DNA of 64,000 bases from Kiritimatiellia bacterium (GTDB taxonomy: Bacteria > Verrucomicrobiota > Kiritimatiellia > PWTM01): assembly GCA_026417735.1 (NCBI GenBank), contig JAOACR010000020.1, positions 62,001 through 126,000 of the forward strand, in the 5' to 3' direction. Position 1 is the first letter of the stretch; each line of letters begins with the position of its first letter. Positions 51,328 to 61,374 of the stretch are shown piece by piece. The notes below the pieces were generated by a model that worked only from the letters and a program-made list of their open reading frames with translations, was not told the DNA's origin and made no database searches. Made by a program: the position numbers and the translations under genes.

Positions 51328-53824
51328 GTTTATTCTCCCAAATCGGGACTTCCCAGCCATTCGAAAAGTCTCCCAGCACGCCCTGCGCTGGCAGCGCGAC
51401 CATTCTACTTTGTGCCCCCAGAGCATGGCCAACGGCTCCCCGTTCCCTCCCTCGGCCCCAGCATGACGCGCTGTTGCACAGCGCATCGTCACCTGGCGAC
51501 CGAGCCCTCACTCTCGCCCGCGGCGACGCGCCACGGGGTGGTGGGCGCATGCAATGGAGGGGTCCCGCAGGACCAAAATTCGATCCGGTTGTGCACCGCC
51601 GCGCCACTCATGTGGTCCTTCCACCGCGGCACGACATGTTCGTGGCCCGGATCCCTGCGCAGAACCGCGGAAAGACACACAAGCCGGCCGGCTCCTTAAA
51701 CACTCCTTATCGGCAGCCGAAGCGCTCCCTCCGAGTAGTTTCGCAGTTTTCTTCCGCAGCGGGGCCTTTGCATGCTGCGCCGCCGTTCCCTCAATGCTGC
51801 TCACCGAACACTTCACCCTCAGCGCCCAGTATGGTGCTACTACGCCGTTCCTGCGGCACACCTCACACTCGTACACCGGCACGCCTTTGCGCGTCCCGCG
51901 CGGCAGCTTCCCGGCGCCAAGACATTTCCCGCACGGGAATGCCTGCAAATACGTTCCATGACTATGGTCGTCCTCCCCCTCCCCACGCGCAGCACTGCAA
52001 CCCCGTCGTACCTGAGCAGTTCGGGCATACGCACCGCCCTCCAGCCCCGACAGTACCCTGCACAGCTCCAGCCGCAACGGCCGCTCTGATGCCAGATTGG
52101 GCGACGGGCCGCCGTTGGGCGCCCATTTTTCCGAGACCAACGCACATCGGACAACGATGCCGCGCTAATCCGCCGCCTTTGCCCGGCAGTTTTTGGGCGC
52201 TGGAGTAGTTCTCACACTCGAACGCCTTCGGCTAGCTACCCTCGCTCCGACGACCCTTCCCCATACCCAGGCACGCCGGACACTGCACCTCGTCCTTGCC
52301 GAAGCACCGGTCTCAAATTCACTCACTTATCCCTCGTTAGCCAGGGCGCATACGTGCGCAGTCTTCTTTCATCGGGTCGGCATGATACCTGCCTGAGCAG
52401 AGTTTCGGTGGTCCTGCTCCAGTAGTGTGGGCCCGGACTCAGATGCGGCCTTCAGCGGTGGAGCATCTGCGGAGCGGCTTCGGCAATTTCGGGCTTCGCC
52501 GAACTTTCCTGCTCGTAGCTGATTGACTGGATGAGCCAGTGCAAAAGCGACATGCTGATTTGTTGAGCCAAGACGGCCTCACGCGCCCGAAAAGCTGGCG
52601 CTCGGAATCGCTTCTCGGCCGCCCTGCTGAATCAGGTCCGAACATTTTTCTCCCTCCTTGGTATGCAGCCTGTCCGGGCCTATTCCCACCAGTGCATGGT
52701 CTCCCTCCCCCAGCCGTTTCCGGCGACCGAATTCGAAGAGTTGAGTGTCACTGTAAGAAACACGTGTCTCCTCGCCGAGGCGGACCGGCCGCTGGGGATC
52801 TCCCGCCGATAGCGCGACCGCGGGCACCTTGTAGCACGTACGCGGTCACGATCTCGGCAAGGCTAACGTCCGCCTCGCCGCGCAAACCGCATCCGAGCAA
52901 ATACGAGAAGGCGCCGCTCACGACTGAGAGATCCCATCACTGAGAACTCATGCTCATCCCGCTGGCCCTTCATCCGTCCTCACCAGCTCCTCGGTAGGCT
53001 CCTGTTCGCCCTCGGAGAGGCTCGCCCTATCCCCCACCTTCCGCCTCTCGGACACCTTCGCGGATCGGCTTGACCTCCTCGGTTCTCGGCCGCTGGTGGA
53101 GTGACGCTTCGCCACCAAGCTGAGGCTTGATGGCACAAAGATACCCTCGACTCGGCAATGGCACCCCAAGGCGCCCCCCACCTAGTGTTGGAATCTCGCA
53201 CTACCCCAGCCATAACCTTCCCCATGTGGAGCTCAAGCTCCTGCATCCGGGCATCAACACGTACTCTGTGACCCCCAATGGTGCTTCGCCTGGCTGCCCC
53301 CAGCCCGCGATCGGCGCATACTCTACAGCCAAGCCAATAAACAAATGTGAGTTCCCCGAGTTTGGCGGCCCTACCGCCCGCTGCTCGCGGGCCGCCGGAA
53401 TTTCGAAACGCCGAGCGAGGTCTTCACGTTCGCCTTCTGCGTCCCCTTGGCAAAACACCACCAGCACGAGGCTGCCGCGATTTGGTTGGCCGCTGACAAA
53501 TTCACCATCCCGCAGCGTCTCCGAAGTCGCGAAGTCTGCGCAGACGCTCTGAGATAACGACGCGCACGAGGATGTGCGGCGGTGATCACCGAAAGGCCGT
53601 GGGAAAACGCATTCAAAGCAAAAGAGAACCGACATGGGCCGGGCGGAGGTCGCGCGCCAGTCACGGTTTGTCCCTCGCGAATTGTCCAGGTCCGCATCCC
53701 CTGTCCAAGATGATCTGCCTCCGCGATCTAAGCTGCCGATCGTCATGAGAGAGGAAATTGGGACGCTTGGCACTCACCAGCCGTTCCATAGCGAACAGAA
53801 CGTCTGGCCACGAAAAACGTGCCC
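51328..53824. other. 2.5-kb decayed region with interrupted coding remnants
   Basis: No intact gene could be identified here. Several minus-strand frames carry convincing fragments broken by stops and frame changes. Examples are VSYSDTQLFEFGRRKRLGEG (about 52760), ISMSLLHWLIQSISYEQESS running to TGA near 52450, RDGEFVSGQPNRGSLVLVVF (about 53510) and GGHRVRVDARMQELELHMGK (about 53230). GC and third-position bias are lower than in the neighbouring genes. It ends at the 3-prime side of a tRNA-Pro gene. I take it as a degraded insertion or gene cluster. Confidence 0.5.
51840..52330 (-). pseudogene. Relic of a cysteine-repeat (DnaJ-type zinc-ribbon) protein
   Basis: On the minus strand CPxCxGxGK-like motifs recur: CPACLGMGK at about 52282, CPMCVGLGKMG at about 52153, CPNCSGTTGLQC at about 52026 and, in a shifted frame, FPCGKCLGAGKLPRG at about 51935, followed by YECEVCRRNG. 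Spacing is close to 128 bases for the first two intervals and 94 for the third. The frame is interrupted by a TAG after the first motif and by TAG at 51962-51964. The pattern is that of DnaJ cysteine-rich repeats (CxxCxGxG) arranged in tandem. Because frames are broken, it is called a relic; the intact ancestor is not recognised. Confidence 0.4.
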
Positions 53825-53902
53825 TGGTCGGGGCGACGGGATTTGAACCCGTGACCTCTTGCACCCCAAGCAAGCGCGCTAGCCAGTCTGCGCCACGCCC
53901 CG
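53825..53902 (-). tRNA. tRNA-Pro (GGG), CCA encoded
   Basis: Reading the minus strand, the acceptor stem CGGGGCG pairs with CGCCCCG. The D-arm, an anticodon stem CTTGC/GCAAG around loop TTGGGGT (anticodon GGG at 53865-53867), and the T-arm ACGGG TTCAAAT CCCGT are all complete. The 3-prime CCA is encoded (53825-53827). The gene lies 76 bases downstream of the TrmH-family gene on the same strand and its 3-prime end faces the decayed region. Confidence 0.97.
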
Positions 53903-53978
53903 CAGCAGTGCCGCAAACTACCACGCCCGCTGCAGAACGGTCAATGAGCACCGTTCCTCGCCACGCTCCTCCTTCCAC

Positions 53979-54833
53979 TCACGCGGTATCGCCCTTCGTC
54001 CGCTGCCCCGCCCGCGGAGAGCTGTCCAACGGTTCCGCCCACCGTTGCCGCACCGCATCATGGAGGAGAATCGTCGCGGCCGCGGAAACGTTCAGCGAGT
54101 CACAACTGCCACGCATCGGAATACATACCCGCCTGTCCGCAGCCTCTAACCAAGCGGATGTCAGCCCGTACTGCTCGGATCCAACCACGATCGCGCTGGG
54201 TCCGCTCATATCGCACTGGAAATAGGGTTCGGTCGCCGCGGGGGTTGCCGCGAAAATCCGAATGTGGCGAGCTTTCAGCCAGGCGATGGTTTCCTCGCCA
54301 CCCGCCTCCGCAACGGGCACCGTAAAAACGGCACCAACGCTGGCGCGAATCGCATTGGGATTGAAGAGATCCGTCCGGCCGTCCACGAGGATCGCCGCAT
54401 CGGCGCCCGCCGCATCGGCACTCCGCAGCATCGTGCCCAGGTTGCCCGGCTTTTCGATGCCCTCCATCACCAGGACCAACGGGCAGCTGCCAAGCTGCAA
54501 ATCGCCCAGCGAACGCCGCACAATCGGCGCCACTGCGATCAGGCCGTCCGGCCGATCCCGGTAGGAGAGCCGCCGAAAGACCGCCTCGGAACAGTCGAGC
54601 AGGTCGGCCCCGGCGGCCGCCGCACGGGCGAGGATGGTATCCTCGTTCGAACCCAGAAAGAGCTCACGACAGAAAAACAACTCGAGTGGTCGCACTCCGT
54701 GATCGAGCGCGCGGAGGTTCTCCCGATAGCCCTCCACCAGCATCCGACCGGTCCGCTCGCGATCCCGACGGTCGCGCAGCGCCATCGCTGCACGCACGCG
54801 GTCATTTCGGACGCTCGTAATACGAATCGGCAT
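53979..54833 (-). CDS. TrmH/SpoU family RNA 2-prime-O-methyltransferase
   Basis: The 284-residue protein has an N-terminal substrate-binding domain (RITSVRNDRVRAAMALRDRR, then LVEGYRENLRALDHG) and a SPOUT knot: EGIEKPGNLGTMLRSADAAG (motif 1), LFNPNAIRASVGAVFTVPVA, IVVGSEQYGLTSAWLEAADR (motif 2), and IPMRGSCDSLNVSAAATILL (motif 3). It uses S-adenosylmethionine to methylate a ribose in rRNA or tRNA. Motif 2 has GSEQ-GL where most members have GNEG-GL. The start ATG is at 54833. The tRNA-Pro follows on the same strand. The target RNA cannot be told. Confidence 0.92.
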   Translation of the reverse strand: MPIRITSVRNDRVRAAMALRDRRDRERTGRMLVEGYRENLRALDHGVRPLELFFCRELFLGSNEDTILARAAAAGADLLDCSEAVFRRLSYRDRPDGLIAVAPIVRRSLGDLQLGSCPLVLVMEGIEKPGNLGTMLRSADAAGADAAILVDGRTDLFNPNAIRASVGAVFTVPVAEAGGEETIAWLKARHIRIFAATPAATEPYFQCDMSGPSAIVVGSEQYGLTSAWLEAADRRVCIPMRGSCDSLNVSAAATILLHDAVRQRWAEPLDSSPRAGQRTKGDTA

Positions 54834-54879
54834 GCTTGAAGTATAGCGGCGAGGAGCGGATTACATCAGCCGCCCCTTC

Positions 54880-55716
54880 TCACAGCGGTCGCACGACGAG
54901 CTCCTCCCCTTCGCGGGCCAGCGCGGCGCCTTCGCCGACGGCCGCTCGCACCTGGTGCTCAATCGCATCGAGCGCGGCATCATCGTGTTCGGGCGCGTGA
55001 TGGATCACCCGCAGTTGCGCCACGCCGGCTGCGCGCGCCACCGCGACCGCCTCAGACCAGGTGCTGTGCCCCCACCCGCGGCGCCCGGCATACTCTGCGT
55101 CGGTGTAGGCACCGTCAAAACACAGTAGAGAGGCGGGCGATGGAGTGCGGCAAAACCGCAAAAATTCCCGACGCCGGTCTTCGCCGGCCGCCGCCCATTC
55201 GATGTCCGTCGCAAACACCAGCGCACCTCCCTCCCTCTCATCGACGCGGTAGGCCACACAGCCGCCCTGATGCTCCACTGCGCACCACCGCACCTCCAGC
55301 CGCCCGACGACCAACGGCGCGGCCGTCAGCGTCTCGAATCGAAGCTGCGCCCCGATGTGATGGAGCCCCACCGGCCAGAACGGCGGACCAAAAAGGTTCG
55401 GCAGCACGTCGGCGACCGCTCGGCCGCCAAGAAGCGGTGCGGCCAGCGTGACTTCTCGGCCGCGCTGGTACAGCGCGCCAAGCAGCGGCAGGCCGGCAAT
55501 GTGGTCGAGATGATAGTGGGTGAACAGTACCGTCAAGGGGTCGGATGCCCGGCCAAGCGAGGCACTAAGACGCCGAACTCCCGTGCCGGCGTCGATGATC
55601 AACCGCTCGCCGCCTGTGCCCTCAATTGCAATGCAGGTGGTGTCCCCACCGTACCGGAGGTGGTCGGCGTCAGCCGTCGGATACGACCCTCGCACACCGC
55701 CAAACACGACTTTCAT
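54880..55716 (-). CDS. MBL-fold metallo-hydrolase
   Basis: The 278-residue protein starts at an ATG preceded by AAGGTGG. The metallo-beta-lactamase fold has THYHLDHIAGLPLLGA (H-x-H-x-D-H) at about 65-80, DAGTGVRRLS, VEHQGGCVAYRVDER, FATDIEW and CFDGAYTDAEY, GWGHSTWSEAV, and HHAPEHDD at the end. This pattern is that of the PhnP/RNaseZ-related phosphodiesterase or cyclic-nucleotide phosphodiesterase-like branch. It is adjacent to an adenylate cyclase gene, so a cyclic-nucleotide role is possible but unproven. It lies 37 bases downstream of the cyclase. Confidence 0.87.
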   Translation of the reverse strand: MKVVFGGVRGSYPTADADHLRYGGDTTCIAIEGTGGERLIIDAGTGVRRLSASLGRASDPLTVLFTHYHLDHIAGLPLLGALYQRGREVTLAAPLLGGRAVADVLPNLFGPPFWPVGLHHIGAQLRFETLTAAPLVVGRLEVRWCAVEHQGGCVAYRVDEREGGALVFATDIEWAAAGEDRRREFLRFCRTPSPASLLCFDGAYTDAEYAGRRGWGHSTWSEAVAVARAAGVAQLRVIHHAPEHDDAALDAIEHQVRAAVGEGAALAREGEELVVRPL

Positions 55717-55753
55717 CGACCCACCTTCGCGACATCTGTGGACGGCTCTCGTC

Positions 55754-57880
55754 CTACTTCGCCTCCAGCGTCCATACGCCGTCCCAGTCCGCCGGCGGTT
55801 GCACCGCGAACCTCCGACAGCGTTCCGCATGCGCTCTCGACACTGGATCTTTCACGCCGAGATGCTCAAACGCCGCCGCGGCCTCCGCAAAACGGCCCTC
55901 CTCGGCCAGCGCCAGTGCGCGATCATACTCGGGCAACCACTCGGGGAGACCCTTGCTGGCCGCGGTGCCCAACGGCTCCCACACGGTTACCGGCGCCCGC
56001 CGGCCGACAACGCGGATCCGCCCTAGCCGCCGCCACACAAACTGCGGGCCGGCCGCCTCCCGCACTGTGTCGGCCACCATCACGTAGCTGCCGAAAAACT
56101 TGTTGGCGCCTTCCAACCGCGAGGCGAGATTCGCCGCGTCCCCCAGCACGGTGTAGTTGAACCGCTCCTCTGAGCCCATGTTCCCCACCACCACCTCGCC
56201 AGTGTTCAGGCCGATCCGCATGTGCAGCTCGGCGCCGAACTGCTCCGCCCAGACCGCCCGCCGCTCGTCGAGAATTTGCTGACAGGCAAGCGCCGCGAAC
56301 ACCGCCCGACGGGCATGGTCCGGCTGTTCCACCGGCGCGTTCCAGAACGCAACGATCGCATCGCCGATGTATTTATCCACATACCCGCCATGATCGAGGA
56401 TCGCGCGGCCCATTGCGGTGAGATACTCGTTCAACAGCCGCGTGAGCTGGGGCGGGTCCAGCCGCTCGGAGAAGGTCGAAAACTTCTCGATGTCGGAGAA
56501 AAAAATCGTCAGCTGGCGCTTTTCCCCCCCCAAACGCAACCGCGAAGGATCCGCGAGAAGCTGCTCGATCACCTCCGGGCCCAGATAGTGGCGGAACGCG
56601 CGCTGAATGAACGCCTTCTGCCGGCCTTCCGTCGCATAATTGTACAGCGCCGCGCCGATGCCGACGGACAAACCGGCCAGCGAAGGCCAGGCCGCCGGCG
56701 CATACCACCCAGCAGCAGCCAGCCCGAGCGCCCCGCAGAACGGCCCGGCCACCGCCGCCACCAGCGCGAGGCCCACCTGCCACGCACGCCGCGCCGCCCC
56801 CGCCGCCAGCGACGTCACCAAACACCAGAGCATCGCCGCAACGTCCAGCACCAAGAGCGGCAAGGGCCGAACGAAGTCGCCGGCCAAAAGATTGTCCAGC
56901 GCGGTCGCGTGAATCTCGACGCCCGGATACACGCGGCCGAGTGGCGTCGGCCGCAGATCCAGCAGCGCCGGCGCGCTCGCGCCGACCAGCACGTAGCGGT
57001 CGCGAAACTCCGCGGGATCCACCGTCGGTGTCCCGCCCTCGGCCAGCCGTAGCTCCGACTGGATCACCGCCGCCGCGCTGAACGCGCGATGAGTGCCCGA
57101 GGCACCACGAAAGCGTAGCCGCACCCGACCTTCGCGGTCCAATGGAACACGGTGCGGGCCGATTCGGACCTGATCAACGGCGATCTCGAGCGGCGGCAGC
57201 TGGTCGCCCACAGACAGATCCAGCATTCGCAGCGCCAGCCCCAACATCGGCACCAGCCGTCCGTCGAACACCCGGAAGGGACGTACCCGCCGGAACACCC
57301 CGTCACTGTCTCCGGTATCGCTGACGCTGCCGAGCATCGCCGCGTTGGTCGCGACCTCCGGGATTGGCCATGCAGCGTGGCTGGCACCCCACCGGTTGGA
57401 CCAGACGGTCGCGGCCGTCAACGCGGGCATCCGCGCGGTGCCGTCGGCCGGCCATCGCGTCGTTTCCCCCTCGCCGGGTCCACCCAGGTAGAGCGCTGCC
57501 GCGACGCGACCGTTCCGCGCCAGCGCCGCACCGAGCGCCTCGTCGTCGGCAACGCCGGCGACGGATGGCTCTGTAAACACGAGGTCCAGTGCAACTGCTC
57601 GGGCACCGGCGCGTCGGCAGAAATCCAGAATGGGACCGTACACCTCTCGCGGCCAGGGCCAGGGCAGCCGCATTTCCCGCCGCGCCCAGTCCAAGCTGGC
57701 CTGGTCGAGCAGGACGATTCGAATCGCATCGGTCGCGGGGGAAGGGGCGGCGGTCCAGCGCGCACGCCAGTCCCACGTCACCTGTTCCAGCCGCTCCAGG
57801 GCGCCCTGCGCCGCCAGCATGCGCCACAGCGCCCAGCCGGCCATACCAATCAACAGCGCAATCCAGTGACGACGACGCAT
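55754..57880 (-). CDS. CHASE2-domain class III adenylate/guanylate cyclase
   Basis: The 708-residue membrane protein has an N-terminal TM helix, then an extracytoplasmic CHASE2 sensor (WDWRARWTAAPSPATDAIRI to VYPGVEIHATALDNLL, about 30-330). Three helices follow (LPLLVLDVAAMLWCLVTSLA and two more). A catalytic domain (about 460-640) has LTIFFSDIEKFSTFSERL with the first metal Asp, YVDKYIGDAIVAFW with the second, MRIGLNTGEVVVGNMGSEER and YTVLGDAANLASRLEGANK. A tail of about 70 residues has TPR-like character. It converts ATP or GTP into a cyclic nucleotide in response to an external cue. An MBL hydrolase gene follows. Confidence 0.93.
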   Translation of the reverse strand: MRRRHWIALLIGMAGWALWRMLAAQGALERLEQVTWDWRARWTAAPSPATDAIRIVLLDQASLDWARREMRLPWPWPREVYGPILDFCRRAGARAVALDLVFTEPSVAGVADDEALGAALARNGRVAAALYLGGPGEGETTRWPADGTARMPALTAATVWSNRWGASHAAWPIPEVATNAAMLGSVSDTGDSDGVFRRVRPFRVFDGRLVPMLGLALRMLDLSVGDQLPPLEIAVDQVRIGPHRVPLDREGRVRLRFRGASGTHRAFSAAAVIQSELRLAEGGTPTVDPAEFRDRYVLVGASAPALLDLRPTPLGRVYPGVEIHATALDNLLAGDFVRPLPLLVLDVAAMLWCLVTSLAAGAARRAWQVGLALVAAVAGPFCGALGLAAAGWYAPAAWPSLAGLSVGIGAALYNYATEGRQKAFIQRAFRHYLGPEVIEQLLADPSRLRLGGEKRQLTIFFSDIEKFSTFSERLDPPQLTRLLNEYLTAMGRAILDHGGYVDKYIGDAIVAFWNAPVEQPDHARRAVFAALACQQILDERRAVWAEQFGAELHMRIGLNTGEVVVGNMGSEERFNYTVLGDAANLASRLEGANKFFGSYVMVADTVREAAGPQFVWRRLGRIRVVGRRAPVTVWEPLGTAASKGLPEWLPEYDRALALAEEGRFAEAAAAFEHLGVKDPVSRAHAERCRRFAVQPPADWDGVWTLEAK

Positions 57881-57931
57881 CGCGGCGACTCTACTTCTCC
57901 CGCCCTCCGCCGTGCAAAGCCTTCGGCCCGC

Positions 57932-58537
57932 TCACGGCGAGGCGGGCAGCGGCTCGTAGCTGTCCACAATCGCCTGCCACACCGGCGCCCATGCGTCCAG
58001 GCGGCCCTTCGGCGCGGCGATTTGAAGATGGTGGTTGGTGGTTCCCACCAGCAGATCCACCGTCTGGACCTCCGTGCCGTACATGCCGAGCCGGCGCACA
58101 AACGCGATGCGGCCGGCCACGTTAGTGGCGATCGGCTCGATCGGCAGGCTCATTTGTTCCGCTTGCGCGCGCAGTTCGTCCGCAAGGCGCTCCGGTCGGT
58201 CATGGCCGAGGTCCCGCAGCCGAACCCACAGCTCGAGCCCATCCGGCCCGCGGAAGCCAACGAATGCGAGATCGTTCGACGACCGGTCCGCATCACGGGG
58301 GCGAACTGCCCAGCCAGCCGGCAACGTGAGCGCGAATGCGTTGCCGGGGTGCCGGTATCGCACTGGCCCCGTTACCGCCGCAGCCGCCACCCCGGCGTCG
58401 TCGCGAAATTCCCGCAGCGCCTGCAGCGCTGCCAGTCCCCCGATCACTGCCACTGCCGCCACCGCCACCGCGAACCGTCGCAGCCGAGTGGCGGCCAGAG
58501 AGGGAGGCGGCTCAGGCCGGCGCGAACTGCTGCTCAT
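57932..58537 (-). CDS. Single-pass membrane-anchored hypothetical protein
   Basis: The 201-residue protein has an N-terminal helix (RRFAVAVAAVAVIGGLAALQ) and a soluble domain (NAFALTLPAGWAVRPRDADR, FVGFRGPDGLELWVRLRDLG, LGMYGTEVQTVDLLVGTTNH, QAIVDSYEPLPASP). The soluble part has the look of a PsbP-like or LPG-type fold found in lipoproteins that bind small ligands; no family can be assigned firmly. Its first 26 bases overlap the end of the ABC transporter gene in the same orientation, so translational coupling is likely. Confidence 0.75.
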   Translation of the reverse strand: MSSSSRRPEPPPSLAATRLRRFAVAVAAVAVIGGLAALQALREFRDDAGVAAAAVTGPVRYRHPGNAFALTLPAGWAVRPRDADRSSNDLAFVGFRGPDGLELWVRLRDLGHDRPERLADELRAQAEQMSLPIEPIATNVAGRIAFVRRLGMYGTEVQTVDLLVGTTNHHLQIAAPKGRLDAWAPVWQAIVDSYEPLPASP

Positions 58538-60269
58538 ACAGCCTCCGGTACACGCCGCCCCGGCCCAGCAGCTCCGCGTGGGTCCCCTGCTCCACGATCC
58601 GGCCGTTCTCCATCACCACGATCTCGTCCGCGCCGACGATCGTCGAGAGACGATGCGCGACAATCAACACCGTGCGCCCCACCATCAGCTCATCCAGCGC
58701 GGCTTGCACGAGCCGCTCGTTTTCCGTATCGAGCGAACTGGTCGCCTCGTCGAGGATCAGGATCGGGGGGTTCCGTAGAATCGCGCGCGCGATCGCGATG
58801 CGCTGCCGTTGACCGCCCGACAGCCGCACCCCCCGTTCCCCAATCACGGTCTGGTAGCCCTGCGGCAACTGCAAAATGAACTCGTGCGCCTGCGCACGGC
58901 GCGCAGCGTGCTCGATCAGCTCGAACGGCGTGTCCGGCCGTGCGTACGCGATATTCGCTTCGACCGTGTCGTTGAACAATACGGTTTCCTGCGTCACGAG
59001 ACCGATTTGCGCCCGCAGCGAACGCAGCGTGAACGAGCGCACGTCGCGCCCGTTCAGCAAGACTCGGCCGCCCGTCACGTCGAAAAAACGCGGCAGCAAA
59101 CTCACCAGGGTCGTTTTGCCGGCACCCGACGCGCCGATGATCGCCACCCGCCGGCCGGCCGGCACCCGCAGCGTGATGTCGCGCAACACCGGCTCATCGT
59201 CATACGCAAAGCTCACCGACTCAAAAACGATTTCCCGCACTGGTTCGTCGAACGGCACCGCGCCGGGCAGGTTCGAGACCCGAACCGGTTCGTCGAGCAG
59301 CTCAAAGATCCGGTCCGCGGCGGCGGCGCTGTGCTGGATGTTCATGTGCAGGTTGCCGAGGCGTTTCGCCGGGTCGTACATCACGAAGAGCGCCGCCGCA
59401 AACGTGAGAAAGTCCTGAACCGGCAACCGTGCCCACCAAGCATACAGCAGCAGCAGCGACAGCCAGATTGCCGCGAACGCGACGATGATCGGCTCCACCG
59501 CGACGCGCGCGCGCGTCAGCCGCATGATCCGCCGGAACACCGAGGCGCTCCGCTCTCGGAACCGGGCGCGCTCGAAGTCCTCCGCGCCGAACGCCTTCAC
59601 GATCCGCACACCGCTGATCGTCTCCTGCAGCAGCGAGACGAGGTCGGCGAGCCGCTGCTGTCCCTCCCGCGCGTGCCGCCGCACGCGCCGCCCAAAGCCG
59701 ATGATCGGCACCAGGCACACCGGAAACACCACGAGGCTCGCCGTCGCCAGCCGCCAGTCCAGCCACACCAGGTACGCCGCCGCACCCACCAGCACGAACG
59801 GCTGCTGCAGCAGATCGGCCAGCACCGTCGACACCGCACGCTCGACCAGCGACGTATCGTTCGACGTGCGCGAGATCAGCTCGCCTGTGCGGCTCTGGGT
59901 GAAGAAGTCGAGCGACAGGTCCTGCAAGTGGTCAAAGATCGCCACCCGCAGGTCCATCACCACGCGATGGCCCACCCACTCCACGAGGTAGCGGCTGACG
60001 AAAAACCCCACGCCGCGCACCGCCGCCAATGCCGGCATCAGGGCCGCGATCGCGAGCGCCGCCCTCAGGTTGTCCACCCGCTCCACAAACACTGTGGTGA
60101 GCAGATGGCGAAACACCAGCAGCATCGAGGTTGTGGAACCCGCGAACAGCAAGCCTGCGACGACGCCCGCCGCCAGCCGCCCCGCATGCGGTCGCACGTA
60201 CCGCAGCAGACGCCGGTAGGTCGCCAGCGCCCGCGGGCGCGCGGCAGGAGGCATCGGTGCCTCGGTCAT
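58512..60269 (-). CDS. MsbA-like ABC exporter (fused membrane and ATPase domains)
   Basis: The 585-residue half-transporter has six TM helices ([20 protein letters not shown] and others) and an ATPase with Walker [22 protein letters not shown]-loop [20 protein letters not shown], signature [17 protein letters not shown], Walker [17 protein letters not shown], and an H-loop [18 protein letters not shown]. This is the MsbA/lipid or multidrug exporter architecture, working as a homodimer. The start overlaps the trxB stop (ATGA) and its 3-prime end overlaps the anchored protein gene. A lipid A or glycolipid substrate is plausible but not shown. Confidence 0.94.
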   Translation of the reverse strand: MTEAPMPPAARPRALATYRRLLRYVRPHAGRLAAGVVAGLLFAGSTTSMLLVFRHLLTTVFVERVDNLRAALAIAALMPALAAVRGVGFFVSRYLVEWVGHRVVMDLRVAIFDHLQDLSLDFFTQSRTGELISRTSNDTSLVERAVSTVLADLLQQPFVLVGAAAYLVWLDWRLATASLVVFPVCLVPIIGFGRRVRRHAREGQQRLADLVSLLQETISGVRIVKAFGAEDFERARFRERSASVFRRIMRLTRARVAVEPIIVAFAAIWLSLLLLYAWWARLPVQDFLTFAAALFVMYDPAKRLGNLHMNIQHSAAAADRIFELLDEPVRVSNLPGAVPFDEPVREIVFESVSFAYDDEPVLRDITLRVPAGRRVAIIGASGAGKTTLVSLLPRFFDVTGGRVLLNGRDVRSFTLRSLRAQIGLVTQETVLFNDTVEANIAYARPDTPFELIEHAARRAQAHEFILQLPQGYQTVIGERGVRLSGGQRQRIAIARAILRNPPILILDEATSSLDTENERLVQAALDELMVGRTVLIVAHRLSTIVGADEIVVMENGRIVEQGTHAELLGRGGVYRRLYEQQFAPA

Positions 60270-61195
60270 CCGCCCCGCGCCTCGAGATAACGGACCGCCT
60301 CGATCGCGGCCATGCAGCCGCTGCCGGCTGCGGTGATCGCCTGGCGGTAGACCGAATCCTGCACATCACCACAGGCGAACACCCCCGGCCGCGAGGTCCG
60401 CGTGAACTCCGTCCGAATGTAGCCGTTGGCGTCGAGCTCCAGCTGCCCCCGAAAGATCGCGGTGTTCGGCTCATGGCCGATTGCGCAAAAGTATCCGCCA
60501 ACCTCCAGCCGAGACCTCTCGCCGGTCAGGACGTTGCGAACCGTGACGCCCACGACCTTTCGCTGCGCGGGATCATGGACCTCCTCCACCACCGAGTTCC
60601 ACATCACCCGGATTTTCGGGTTCGAGAGCGCTCGCTGCGCCATGATCGGTGAAGCCCGAAACTTGTCCCGACGATGAATGATGATCACCTCCGAGGCGTA
60701 ACGAGTCAGAAAGGTCGCCTCCTCCATCGCGGTGTCGCCCCCGCCCACCACACATACCGGAACGCCGCGGAAGAACGCGCCGTCGCAGGTGGCACAGGCG
60801 GAAACGCCGTGGCCGATCAGCGCCTGCTCGCTGGGCAGCCCGAGATACTTCGCGCGCGCACCGGTCGCGATGATCAACGTGCGGGTCTTCAGCGTCTGCC
60901 CGTTGTCGAGCGTCACCTTCAGCGGTTCACCGCTGAGGTCCACCGCCACCGCCGAACCGGACACCACTCGAGCACCGAACCGTTCCGCCTGCTGACGCTG
61001 CAGATGCATCAGCTCGAATCCGTCCACGCCTTTCGGAAAGCCGGGGAAGTTTTCTACCTCCGTGGTCGTCGTGAGCTGCCCCCCCGGTTGCGGGCCCTCG
61101 ACCACCAGCGGTTCGAGGTTCGCCCGGGCCGTATAAATCGCGGCGGTGTAGCCCGCTGAGCCGGACCCCAGAATGATCACATTGTCCATCGTCAT
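60266..61195 (-). CDS. trxB: Thioredoxin-disulfide reductase
   Basis: TrxB reduces thioredoxin with NADPH through FAD. The 309-residue protein has [40 protein letters not shown], the redox-active Cys pair CATC in [10 protein letters not shown] at about 134-137, NADPH-binding [18 protein letters not shown] and IHRRDKFRA, and [26 protein letters not shown] ribosome-binding site precedes ATG 61195; the alternative ATG two codons inside is equally likely. A TATAGT element lies about 20 bases upstream on the minus strand. Its stop overlaps the ABC transporter start. Confidence 0.96.
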   Translation of the reverse strand: MTMDNVIILGSGSAGYTAAIYTARANLEPLVVEGPQPGGQLTTTTEVENFPGFPKGVDGFELMHLQRQQAERFGARVVSGSAVAVDLSGEPLKVTLDNGQTLKTRTLIIATGARAKYLGLPSEQALIGHGVSACATCDGAFFRGVPVCVVGGGDTAMEEATFLTRYASEVIIIHRRDKFRASPIMAQRALSNPKIRVMWNSVVEEVHDPAQRKVVGVTVRNVLTGERSRLEVGGYFCAIGHEPNTAIFRGQLELDANGYIRTEFTRTSRPGVFACGDVQDSVYRQAITAAGSGCMAAIEAVRYLEARGG

Positions 61196-61374
61196 ACAAC
61201 TCCGCTGCGGACTATATCAGCCTGCCGCTCCTTGCGCATCCGTCGCCCTCCCTCCCCCACACGACCCGGCATCCTTCGCCGCATCGCTCCCCCGCGCCCG
61301 CCGCGATCGCTCGGCCAGGGGCCCGAAACCTGATAGACTGCCCAACAACCTAAACCGCAATGAGGAGATTGCCG

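Noticed and set aside
53127-53552. Plus-strand open frame in the decayed region beginning MMAQRYPRLGNGTPRRPPPS
   Set aside because: The opposite strand has similarly plausible fragments and the region lacks consistent codon bias, so neither strand can be called.
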